The notes under the pieces are model-generated. The model searched no databases, had not been told where the DNA came from, and saw only the letters and a list, made by a program, of their open reading frames with translations. From Marinagarivorans sp. UBA5868 (GTDB lineage: Bacteria; Pseudomonadota; Gammaproteobacteria; Pseudomonadales; Cellvibrionaceae), in assembly GCA_002432095.1 (NCBI GenBank), contig DJFQ01000188.1, forward strand, positions 1 through 5,047: a DNA stretch of 5,047 nt, read 5' to 3'. The translations under genes were made by a program, and so were the position numbers. Shown here in pieces: positions 1-5,047 of the stretch (position 1 is its first letter; every line of letters begins with the position of its first letter).

Positions 1-567
1 CCACCGTCCGTGTTTGCGCGTATTCCCGAATTGGTCGAGCGCGCCGGAAATGCCGCACAAGGAGGCGGATCTATCACAGCCTTCTATACTGTATTGACAG
101 AAGGTGATGATCTGCAGGATCCGATTGCCGATTCGGCGCGCGCGATTCTCGATGGCCATGTGGTTCTCTCCCGCCAGTTGGCAGAGGAGGGAATTTACCC
201 GGCGATTGATATCGAAGCTTCCATCAGCCGGGTAATGCCCAGCGTGGTGAGTGAGGGCCATTTAAAAGGCGCGCTGCAATTTAAACAATTGCTTGCCCGC
301 TATCGACAAAACAAGGACCTGATCGCAATTGGGGCTTACAGCCCCGGCAGTGATCCGGTGACGGACCGCGCCATTGAGCGCTATCCGCATTTGGTGCAAT
401 TCATCAGCCAGGGTATTCAGCAGAAAGCGCCGCTGGTGGAAAGCGTGAATATCCTGCAGACCTTGTTGACCGCCGGACAAGACGCCGGGACAAAACCCCG
501 GGGACCGGAGCCCCGGCGGCCGGAACCCGCCAAAGCCATGCCGAAGAAGGCGCCGGGTGTGCGATAA
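1..567 (+). CDS. fliI: Flagellar export ATPase FliI, C-terminal part (5' end outside window)
   Basis: FliI is the cytoplasmic ATPase of the flagellar type III export apparatus; it forms a ring with FliJ and helps deliver substrates to the FlhA/FlhB gate. The frame is open from base 1 ([17 protein letters not shown]), so the gene is cut by the window edge; 188 codons remain before TAA at 565-567. Visible family signatures are [16 protein letters not shown] (fragment residues 22-37), [14 protein letters not shown] (40-53) and [12 protein letters not shown] (66-77). R77 sits where F1-type ATPases carry the arginine finger. The Walker A region lies upstream. From family knowledge, enteric FliI ends near the equivalent of fragment residue 160. 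Here 28 more residues follow (161-188), rich in Pro, Arg, Lys and Ala and encoded by GC-rich DNA, so the tail is unusual. fliJ follows after an uncommonly long 124-bp gap. The identification is secure; the role of the tail is unknown. Confidence 0.96.
   Translation, partial: PPSVFARIPELVERAGNAAQGGGSITAFYTVLTEGDDLQDPIADSARAILDGHVVLSRQLAEEGIYPAIDIEASISRVMPSVVSEGHLKGALQFKQLLARYRQNKDLIAIGAYSPGSDPVTDRAIERYPHLVQFISQGIQQKAPLVESVNILQTLLTAGQDAGTKPRGPEPRRPEPAKAMPKKAPGVR
496..516 (+). repeat. GC-rich hairpin inside the fliI 3' tail
   Basis: CCGGGG at 498-503 can pair with CCCCGG at 511-516 across a 7-base loop. The surrounding 481-563 is a GC-rich patch of short C/G runs that encodes the Pro/Arg-rich tail of FliI. 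No T-tract follows, so it does not look like an intrinsic terminator. It may simply be a by-product of Pro and Gly codons, or the mark of local slippage that lengthened the tail. Confidence 0.4.
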
Positions 568-691
568 CATTAGTCGCCGCTGCTGCCAACTCGGCAATAC
601 CCCACGGACGACGTACGCATACAGTTATCTCAGCAAGCGCAGCTAAATCCATTTAGCGGGCAGTGGTCCTAATTTAGCGGGCAGTGGTCCT
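568..691 (+). other. Expanded fliI-fliJ spacer, possible scar of a mobile element
   Basis: fliI and fliJ are usually separated by few bases or overlap; here 124 bp intervene. The stretch carries no recognisable gene. A short open frame on the + strand at 574-672 would read SPLLPTRQYPTDD and end GQWS before TAA, but I recognise no family in it. The last 41 bases are two copies of a 21-bp unit (listed separately) whose second copy runs into the fliJ start. The combination of extra length and a duplicated end-like sequence would fit a decayed insertion-sequence end. I cannot name the element, so this is inference only. Confidence 0.35.
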
Positions 692-692
692 A
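651..692 (+). repeat. Perfect 21-bp tandem duplication abutting fliJ start codon
   Basis: Copy 1 is 651-671 and copy 2 is 672-692; they are identical and directly adjacent. Each copy starts ATTTAGCGGG and ends GTGGTCCTA, and the final A of copy 2 is the A of the fliJ ATG. A unit with its first base removed and one A added reads TTAG...CTAA, so its ends are weakly inverted. The unit is seven codons long and is open in the fliJ frame (LAGSGPN), with the nearest in-frame stop at 644-646. No purine-rich Shine-Dalgarno stretch lies within it. It could be slippage, duplicated transposon end repeats, or a protein-binding site. Confidence 0.95.
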
Positions 693-1147
693 TGAGCCGA
701 GCAACACGTCTGAACATGGTGTTGGATATTGCGGAACGAGCGGAAAATAAAGCCGCCGAAGCGTTTGAAATGGCGCGCCGTCTCTGGTTGGAAGATCAGG
801 AAAAAATGGTGGATCTGCAACGCTATTATCAGGATTACGAAAATGCGTTTACCCAACCCACCATGCGTCTGCGCGCGCAGGACATCGCGCAACAACGCGG
901 TTTTTTACAGCAGCTTGCGGAAGCGGTGCGGCAGCAGGCACAGGTCGTTGAGCGTCGCCGCACCATCGCCGACACCAAGCAAGTGGACTGGCGAACCGCT
1001 CATTTGAAACGTCGCGCCTTGCAGGAGTTAGTGGCACGCGTGCGCGCCGATGAGCAGCGCATGTTGACACGCAAAGAAGAAAAAATGCTCGACGAATGGT
1101 TTAACCAAACGGCGCAAAGACGCGCGGAGACAGGACAGCAGCATTAA
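692..1147 (+). CDS. fliJ: Flagellar export chaperone/stalk protein FliJ
   Basis: FliJ is a small cytoplasmic coiled-coil protein that inserts into the centre of the FliI hexamer, resembling the gamma subunit of F1-ATPase, and also contacts FlhA during flagellar protein export. The product is 151 residues, close to the roughly 147 of enteric FliJ. It is almost wholly helical in character, rich in Gln, Arg, Glu and Ala with no prolonged hydrophobic segment and few Gly or Pro, as expected for two long antiparallel helices. The N-terminus MSRATRLNMVLDIAER and the C-terminal segment KEEKMLDEWFNQTAQRR fit the family, and the gene follows fliI. The ATG at 692 is chosen because the protein begins there as in relatives. 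No convincing ribosome-binding site precedes it, since the preceding bases belong to the 21-bp repeat. Sequence conservation in FliJ is low, so position and length carry much of the assignment. Confidence 0.9.
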   Translation: MSRATRLNMVLDIAERAENKAAEAFEMARRLWLEDQEKMVDLQRYYQDYENAFTQPTMRLRAQDIAQQRGFLQQLAEAVRQQAQVVERRRTIADTKQVDWRTAHLKRRALQELVARVRADEQRMLTRKEEKMLDEWFNQTAQRRAETGQQH

Positions 1148-1449
1148 ATTGAGCGTTGTTGTTTGCCTCCACGCAATCATTATTGTCTTTCTTTTCCTGC
1201 CAACACTCCAGCAGATTTACAGATTGAGTAAACGCAAAATAGCGCCTTTGTCGTAATGTTTTTTTGCTCTCGACCATTTCGCTATAAAAAAGCATTTTCT
1301 GTAGCAATATCGACTAAAAAATGGCGCGCAAAAAAACGGATGCCGCTTGTCAGCAAAGGCATTTTATTAGGGTGTAGCTAGACTTTATTTCAATAGAGAA
1401 ATTTGCGCTCTCGCCTGTTTCCCTCTTCTGTGATTTGGATATCCCGCTT
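1148..1449 (+). other. AT-rich intergenic region between fliJ and the chemotaxis genes
   Basis: This stretch of about 300 bp is clearly richer in A and T than the flanking genes and has no plausible coding sequence; a 68-codon minus-strand frame overlapping fliJ has no family character. It holds a terminator-like hairpin (1338-1366), several A-runs (1286-1291, 1315-1320, 1330-1336) and partial matches to promoter elements such as TATAAA at 1283-1288, but no -35/-10 pair with proper spacing. A break between the flagellar and chemotaxis transcription units, with a promoter for the latter, is likely here by position, but the exact promoter cannot be called. Confidence 0.6.
1338..1366 (+). terminator. 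Weak intrinsic-terminator-like hairpin
   Basis: ATGCC at 1340-1344 pairs with GGCAT at 1358-1362, with a possible inner GCT/AGC stem (1345-1347 with 1352-1354), followed by a short T run (1362-1365) and preceded by an A run (1330-1336). The core stem is only five base pairs and the inner stem leaves a three-base bulge, so stability is modest. If real, it would end fliJ transcription before the STAS-cheY-cheA-cheB unit. Confidence 0.22.
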
Positions 1450-1737
1450 ATGGCAACCGTTGTGGGCTACCACTTGCCCAGTGATTGTTCTATTGCACAG
1501 ATTGAAAGTCTGCATCGGGATTTGACGAGGCTGTTGGATGCCGGAAGCGCGGTTGATTTTCACTGCGACGCAGTGAACCGAATCGACGCGGTGGGCGTGC
1601 AGACCCTATTGGCGTTTGTTGCGGCAATGACCAATCAAGGCTTGAAATGGCAGTGGCAAAATCCGTCAGCGCGTCTTTGCTCTGCAGTGCGCCTGCTGGG
1701 TGTTGGCCAACTGCTCAATTTTCCAATGAGTGATTAA
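1450..1737 (+). CDS. Small STAS-domain protein (anti-sigma factor antagonist-like) of chemotaxis operon
   Basis: The product is 95 residues from the ATG and consists of a single STAS domain. Such proteins act by protein-protein contact, typically in partner-switching with an anti-sigma factor or kinase; stand-alone copies also open chemotaxis clusters in several gammaproteobacteria, where their job is poorly defined. Evidence is the beta-strand plus loop VDFHCDAVNRIDAVGVQTLLAF (core at residues 35-56) and the C-terminal PSARLCSAVRLLGVGQLL (72-89), both in the usual order. The loop that normally holds the phosphorylated Ser/Thr (DSSG in SpoIIAA, DT.G in relatives) reads D46-A47-V48-G49, so the acceptor is missing. 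A TTG at 1435 could add five residues, but neither start has a strong ribosome-binding site; GGA at 1437-1439 favours the ATG slightly. cheY follows 30 bp later, implying one operon. Confidence 0.82.
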   Translation: MATVVGYHLPSDCSIAQIESLHRDLTRLLDAGSAVDFHCDAVNRIDAVGVQTLLAFVAAMTNQGLKWQWQNPSARLCSAVRLLGVGQLLNFPMSD

Positions 1738-1757
1738 CCAAACTGGCTTTAGCGAAC

Positions 1758-1762
1758 GGAGA
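1758..1762 (+). promoter_or_regulatory. Ribosome-binding site of cheY
   Basis: GGAGA lies five bases ahead of the ATG at 1768. It is the clearest Shine-Dalgarno site among the genes read here together with that of cheB, and it fixes the cheY start. Confidence 0.7.
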
Positions 1763-1767
1763 GATTC

Positions 1768-2130
1768 ATGGCCAAAATTCTCGCAGTTGACGATTCCACG
1801 TCCATGCGTCAAATGGTGGCGTTTACCCTCAGAGGTGCCGGACATACAGTAGTAGAAGCCAGCGATGGAATGGAGGCATTAAATGCGGCTAAAGGCGAAC
1901 AGGGCATAGAACTGGTGATCTCCGATATTAATATGCCGAATATGGATGGCATCTCTTTAGTCAAAGAGTTGCGTGCAATCCCGCAATTCAAATTCACACC
2001 CATTTTAATGTTGACCACAGAGTCCGGCACAGATAAAAAACAGGAAGGAAAAGCCGCCGGTGCAACCGGATGGATTATAAAACCCTTCAATCCTGATCAA
2101 CTGCTGGCAACGATCAAAAAGGTGCTTTGA
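1768..2130 (+). CDS. cheY: Chemotaxis response regulator CheY (single receiver domain)
   Basis: CheY is the diffusible output of the pathway: phosphorylated by CheA, it binds the flagellar switch and changes rotation. The 120-residue product is one receiver domain with no output domain. The acidic pocket is D8-D9, the phospho-acceptor D53 (SDINMPNMDG, 52-61), the switch threonine T83 (LMLTTES) and the conserved lysine K105 (KPF). The aromatic switch position, tyrosine 106 in E. coli, is tryptophan W102 here (GATGWIIKPF), a variant common in CheY proteins of this type of cluster. The gene has a good ribosome-binding site and lies between the STAS gene (30 bp gap) and cheA (38 bp gap), so CheA is the expected kinase. 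It could instead serve a non-flagellar output, but the fli neighbourhood supports motility. Confidence 0.93.
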   Translation: MAKILAVDDSTSMRQMVAFTLRGAGHTVVEASDGMEALNAAKGEQGIELVISDINMPNMDGISLVKELRAIPQFKFTPILMLTTESGTDKKQEGKAAGATGWIIKPFNPDQLLATIKKVL

Positions 2131-2168
2131 TCACCACAATAATCACCGCCGAAGGGTTGATTTGAACC

Positions 2169-4175
2169 ATGAGCGTCGATCTCTCACAGTTTTATCAAGT
2201 GTTTATCGAAGAGAGTTTTGAAGGACTGGACGCGATGGAAACAGCCCTAATGGGACTGGACACCGAACAGCCCGATAAAGAAGCGATTAACACCGTATTT
2301 CGCGCGGCCCACAGCATTAAAGGCGGTGGGGCGACTTTCGGTTTTACTGTGCTCGCCGAATTTACTCATACGCTGGAAACCTTGCTGGATCAGTTTCGTT
2401 CCGGAGTGCGCGTCATCTGCCGAAACGATGTCGATCTGTTATTGCAGTCAGTCGATTGCATGCGGGAATTGCTCGATCAGTTAAAGATAAAAAATAATCG
2501 ACCTACCCACCGCTCCGAGTCGCTGAAAGCGGTATTCGAAGCGATACTCAGTCAATGTCCCGCGACGGCGCAGGCAACTGCGCGTAAAGATATCGACACT
2601 TCCGATGCAGCGCCGAAAATCACCTGGTCAATTCATTTTGTTCCGGGGGTGAATATTTTAAAAACCGGCAACGATCCTCTGCGCATATTTACCGCGTTAG
2701 AAGACTTGGGTGAATTGCAGGTTAAAGTGCGGGTGGACAAGTTGCCGCCTTTCGCTGAGCTGGATGCCGAATGTTTGTATTTAAGCTGGGAGTTGACGCT
2801 CGATGGCGCTGTCGATGAAGCGACGATTCGCGAGCAATTTGAGTGGGTCATCGACGAATGTGATCTCACGATTAGCAATCTCAGCGCGCAATCTGAATCC
2901 CCACCAGTGCAATTGCCTGCCGATGCGCAGAAATACGCGGCAGATAACGAAAAGCCGCTTAAAAAATCCCCCACTGCAGAGTCGTCCTCCATCCGCGTCG
3001 GCATCGATAAAATTGATAATTTGATCAACATGGTGGGTGAATTGGTCATTATCCAGTCCATGCTGGGGGAGATCGGCAGTGATTTTACCCCAGGCAGATT
3101 ACCAAAATTGATTGAGGGCCTGGAGCAGCTGGAGCAGAACACGCGGGAGTTGCAGGAAAGCGTGATGCGGATTCGTATGTTGCCGATCAGTTTCAATTTC
3201 AGCCGCTTCCCGCGCATGGTCCGCGATTTGGCTGCCCAGCTGAATAAAAAAATCCATTTGGAAATGCATGGCGAGCAGACCGAGCTGGATAAAACGGTTA
3301 TGGAAAAAATCGGCGATCCACTAGTGCATTTAGTGCGTAACGCGGTGGATCACGGCATTGAGTCGCCGGAGCGTCGCGCCGCCTCCGGCAAGCCGGAAAC
3401 CGGTCGGTTGACTCTGAATGCGTATCATCAGGGCGGCAACGTAGTGATCGAAATCAGCGATGACGGCGCCGGGTTGGATCGCGAAAAAATTCTGCGCAAA
3501 GCCCAGGAGAAGAACTTATTAAGCAGTGTTGATGCGGCAATACTAACGGATGAACAAGTTTACGATCTTATTTTTCAGCCGGGATTTTCCACTGCAGAGA
3601 CAGTCAGCGAAGTTTCTGGTCGCGGTGTGGGTATGGACGTGGTGAAAACCAAGATTGCCCAATTAAATGGCTCTGTCGAAATTCAGTCGACGATAGGCAA
3701 GGGCACACGTCTGATTATCAAGGTGCCGCTGACCCTGGCGATTATGCCGACCCTGATGATTATGCTCGGTCAACAAACTTTTGCCTTGCCGCTGGCCAGT
3801 GTGAATGAAATCTTTCACATGGATTTGCGGAAAAGCCATGTGGTGGATGGGCAAGAATGTATCGCCATTCGCGATCAGGCTATTCCATTATTCCACTTGA
3901 AACAGTGGCTGGTGAAAGGCACGGAAACTGTTCGCTTGCAGACCGAAGCCCATGTAGTGATTGTCAGCGTCGGTACACGTCGTGTCGGTTTTGTGGTTGA
4001 CCAGCTCATCGGCCAGGAAGAAGTGGTTATCAAGCCGCTGGGCAAAATGTTGCAAGGTACGCCCGGCATGGCTGGCGCTACGATTACAGGGGACGGTACC
4101 ATCGCCCTGATCCTCGATGTGCCCGGTATGTTGCGCCGCTATGCACGCGGTACGCATTCCTGGGGGCATAATTAA
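2169..4175 (+). CDS. cheA: Chemotaxis histidine kinase CheA
   Basis: CheA is the cytoplasmic kinase of receptor arrays; with CheW it reads receptor state, autophosphorylates in trans and feeds CheY and CheB. The 668-residue product has the full family order. P1/Hpt spans about 5-107, with H48 in AAHSIKGGG as phosphorylation site. A linker (108-149) leads to a P2-like response-regulator docking domain (about 150-240) with WSIHF.PG...GNDPL. A second, charged linker precedes P3 dimerisation (about 274-340, VGIDKIDNLINMVGELVI). The P4 ATPase (about 340-520) has the N box VHLVRNAVDHGIE (386-398), G1 DDGAGLD (431-437), F box IFQPGFSTA (468-476) and G2 GRGVGMDVV (484-492). P5, the CheW-like domain, fills about 525-660. 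All catalytic signatures are intact. An in-frame TGA at 2163-2165 rules out an upstream start; the best ribosome-binding match, AAGGG at 2152-2156, is rather far from the ATG. Length is close to the 654 of E. coli CheA. Confidence 0.97.
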   Translation: MSVDLSQFYQVFIEESFEGLDAMETALMGLDTEQPDKEAINTVFRAAHSIKGGGATFGFTVLAEFTHTLETLLDQFRSGVRVICRNDVDLLLQSVDCMRELLDQLKIKNNRPTHRSESLKAVFEAILSQCPATAQATARKDIDTSDAAPKITWSIHFVPGVNILKTGNDPLRIFTALEDLGELQVKVRVDKLPPFAELDAECLYLSWELTLDGAVDEATIREQFEWVIDECDLTISNLSAQSESPPVQLPADAQKYAADNEKPLKKSPTAESSSIRVGIDKIDNLINMVGELVIIQSMLGEIGSDFTPGRLPKLIEGLEQLEQNTRELQESVMRIRMLPISFNFSRFPRMVRDLAAQLNKKIHLEMHGEQTELDKTVMEKIGDPLVHLVRNAVDHGIESPERRAASGKPETGRLTLNAYHQGGNVVIEISDDGAGLDREKILRKAQEKNLLSSVDAAILTDEQVYDLIFQPGFSTAETVSEVSGRGVGMDVVKTKIAQLNGSVEIQSTIGKGTRLIIKVPLTLAIMPTLMIMLGQQTFALPLASVNEIFHMDLRKSHVVDGQECIAIRDQAIPLFHLKQWLVKGTETVRLQTEAHVVIVSVGTRRVGFVVDQLIGQEEVVIKPLGKMLQGTPGMAGATITGDGTIALILDVPGMLRRYARGTHSWGHN

Positions 4176-4247
4176 ACTCACTCATCATCAACTTTTATTG
4201 AATGCAACGGATGCTGTTACACAGTATGACGTTGCGGAGTATTGTTC
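4176..4247 (+). other. cheA-cheB spacer
   Basis: This 72-bp gap contains no gene and no convincing terminator hairpin, so read-through from cheA into cheB is expected. It includes the cheB ribosome-binding site near its 3' end. In many related clusters cheW or receptor genes sit near this point; none is present here. Confidence 0.6.
4236..4239 (+). promoter_or_regulatory. Ribosome-binding site of cheB
   Basis: GGAG lies eight bases before the ATG at 4248. Together with the family-typical N-terminus MPLRVLIVDDS it settles the start codon. Confidence 0.7.
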
Positions 4248-5047
4248 ATGCCATTGAGGGTGCTGATTGTCGACGATTCCAATTTCTTCCAGCTTCGGTT
4301 GAAGGAGATTATTGGTCAGCACCCAGACTTGCAGGTTGTTGGTACTGCCAGCAATGGCCGCGAAGCGGTTGAAAAGGCCGCAGAATTGCGTCCCGATATC
4401 ATCACCATGGATTTTGAAATGCCAGTGATGGACGGCGTCACTGCCGTCAAGCACATCATGGCCAACCGCCCTGTACCTATTCTGATGTTTTCCTCGTTAA
4501 CCTATGAAGGCGCGCGCATTACTCTCGATGCGCTCGCGGCAGGTGCGATGGATTTTATCCCCAAAGATTTTGCAGAAGTGTCACGCAACTCCAGCGCGTT
4601 AAAAGAAAAACTGCACGAACGTTTATTGACGTTAGGACGTTCGGCCCATCGCTCCGGAACCAGTTTGCCCAGTACGCCGACGCGTCCAGAGCCAATCGGT
4701 AGCGTTGCACCGGTTGCGCCGATTGCATCACCCAAACCGATAGCGCCGGTGCCGAAAGTCTCCAGTGCGACAGCCGATAATTATCGGTTGAAGAAAGCCC
4801 CCAAATTGCTGGTGATTGGTGCATCTACCGGTGGTCCGGTTGCGTTGAGTGAAGTACTGGCTGGGCTTCCGGAAAACTTTCCATTACCCGTCGTGCTGGT
4901 TCAGCATATGCCAGAAAATTTCACCAAAGCCTTTGCCGAGCGATTAAATCGCCAATGCAAAATTCGCGTGCGCGAAGCGGTGGATGGTGATGTATTGCAA
5001 CCCGGCCTTGCGCTGTTGGCGCCGGGCGGCAAGCAAATGATGCTGGA
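4248..5047 (+). CDS. cheB: Protein-glutamate methylesterase CheB, N-terminal two thirds (3' end outside window)
   Basis: CheB removes methyl groups from (and deamidates) receptor glutamates or glutamines when phosphorylated by CheA, giving adaptation. The frame is open to the window end: 266 complete codons and two bases. Residues 1-107 form a receiver domain with D9-D10, phospho-acceptor D55 (MDFEMPVMDG, 54-63), S82-S83 (FSSLT) and K106 (IPKDF). A linker of about 138-183 is rich in Pro, Ala and Ser. The methylesterase domain begins near 185, with nucleophile S193 in IGASTGG and catalytic H220 in VQHMP. The third triad residue, an Asp, would lie beyond the window. E. coli CheB has its serine at 164, so this protein is about 29 residues longer before the catalytic domain, nearly all of it linker. 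The DxEMPVMDG motif and the FIPKDFAEVSRN segment are CheB-specific. It shares the operon with cheA, 72 bp upstream. Confidence 0.96.
   Translation, partial: MPLRVLIVDDSNFFQLRLKEIIGQHPDLQVVGTASNGREAVEKAAELRPDIITMDFEMPVMDGVTAVKHIMANRPVPILMFSSLTYEGARITLDALAAGAMDFIPKDFAEVSRNSSALKEKLHERLLTLGRSAHRSGTSLPSTPTRPEPIGSVAPVAPIASPKPIAPVPKVSSATADNYRLKKAPKLLVIGASTGGPVALSEVLAGLPENFPLPVVLVQHMPENFTKAFAERLNRQCKIRVREAVDGDVLQPGLALLAPGGKQMML

Noticed and set aside
404..652. Minus-strand open frames of 82 and 111 codons over the fliI tail and spacer
   Set aside because: They overlap strongly conserved fliI codons, have low-complexity composition forced by the GC-rich tail, and show no recognisable family.
1148..1190. 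Imperfect inverted repeat just after fliJ (ATTG..CGT with ACGCAAT)
   Set aside because: The stem of seven pairs is interrupted by a two-base bulge, the loop is long and no T-run follows directly, so it is a poor terminator.
1229..1257. Possible sigma-28 promoter: TAAA at 1229-1232 with GTCGTAAT at 1250-1257
   Set aside because: The -10 part matches GCCGATAA in only about half of its positions and the spacing is off, so it is not distinguishable from chance in AT-rich DNA.
1101..1307. 68-codon minus-strand frame at the fliJ 3' end and gap
   Set aside because: It has no ribosome-binding site or domain character and overlaps the end of fliJ; most of it is AT-rich intergenic sequence.
1285..1317. 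Second sigma-28-like candidate: TAAA at 1285-1288 and TCGACTAA at 1310-1317
   Set aside because: The -10 resemblance needs an inserted base and the spacing does not fit.
1347..1380. Sigma-70-like -35 TTGTCA (1347-1352)
   Set aside because: No acceptable -10 hexamer occurs 16-18 bases downstream; TAGCTA at 1375-1380 is too far.
2633..3217. 194-codon minus-strand open frame inside cheA
   Set aside because: It is antisense to conserved CheA codons, Ser-rich as expected of a shadow frame, and has no domain signature.
4188..4824. Minus-strand open frames opposite cheB
   Set aside because: The + strand encodes an intact CheB with all visible catalytic and receiver residues; the reverse frames have no family features.
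1..5047. tRNA, rRNA, CRISPR array, riboswitch or intact insertion sequence
   Set aside because: No cloverleaf, repeat-spacer pattern, conserved RNA motif or transposase was seen on either strand; the only clear direct repeat is the 21-bp pair ahead of fliJ.

Overview
The window reads as a motility and chemotaxis locus from a gammaproteobacterium. FliI resembles the enteric and pseudomonad family closely, and fliI-fliJ lie next to an STAS-cheY-cheA-cheB group, a layout familiar from marine and environmental gammaproteobacteria. Base composition is near balanced and codon use is mixed. A Cellvibrionaceae, Pseudomonas-like or Shewanella-like relative is plausible, but the genus cannot be fixed from this sequence. 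All recognised genes are on the + strand.

Layout. Bases 1-567 hold the 3' part of fliI, the flagellar export ATPase. Bases 568-691 are an unusually long fliI-fliJ spacer that ends in a perfect 21-bp tandem duplication running into the fliJ start codon. fliJ occupies 692-1147. Bases 1148-1449 are an AT-rich non-coding gap with one weak terminator-like hairpin and no promoter I can defend. A signal-transduction operon follows: a small STAS-domain protein (1450-1737), cheY (1768-2130), cheA (2169-4175) and the first two thirds of cheB (4248 to the window end). Gaps between these four genes are 30, 38 and 72 bp.

How the genes work together. FliI and FliJ act at the cytoplasmic face of the flagellar type III export gate. 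CheA autophosphorylates on a histidine in its Hpt domain and passes phosphate to CheY, which acts on the flagellar motor or another effector, and to CheB, which demethylates receptors for adaptation. The role of the STAS protein is not established. All signature residues visible in CheY, CheA and the covered part of CheB are intact, so the system looks functional. No cheW, cheR, cheD, receptor gene or fliK is present in the window; some may lie downstream.

I see no undescribed system. The points most worth a second look are the tandem repeat and expanded spacer ahead of fliJ, the basic proline-rich tail on FliI, and the STAS protein that lacks the usual phosphorylatable Ser/Thr.
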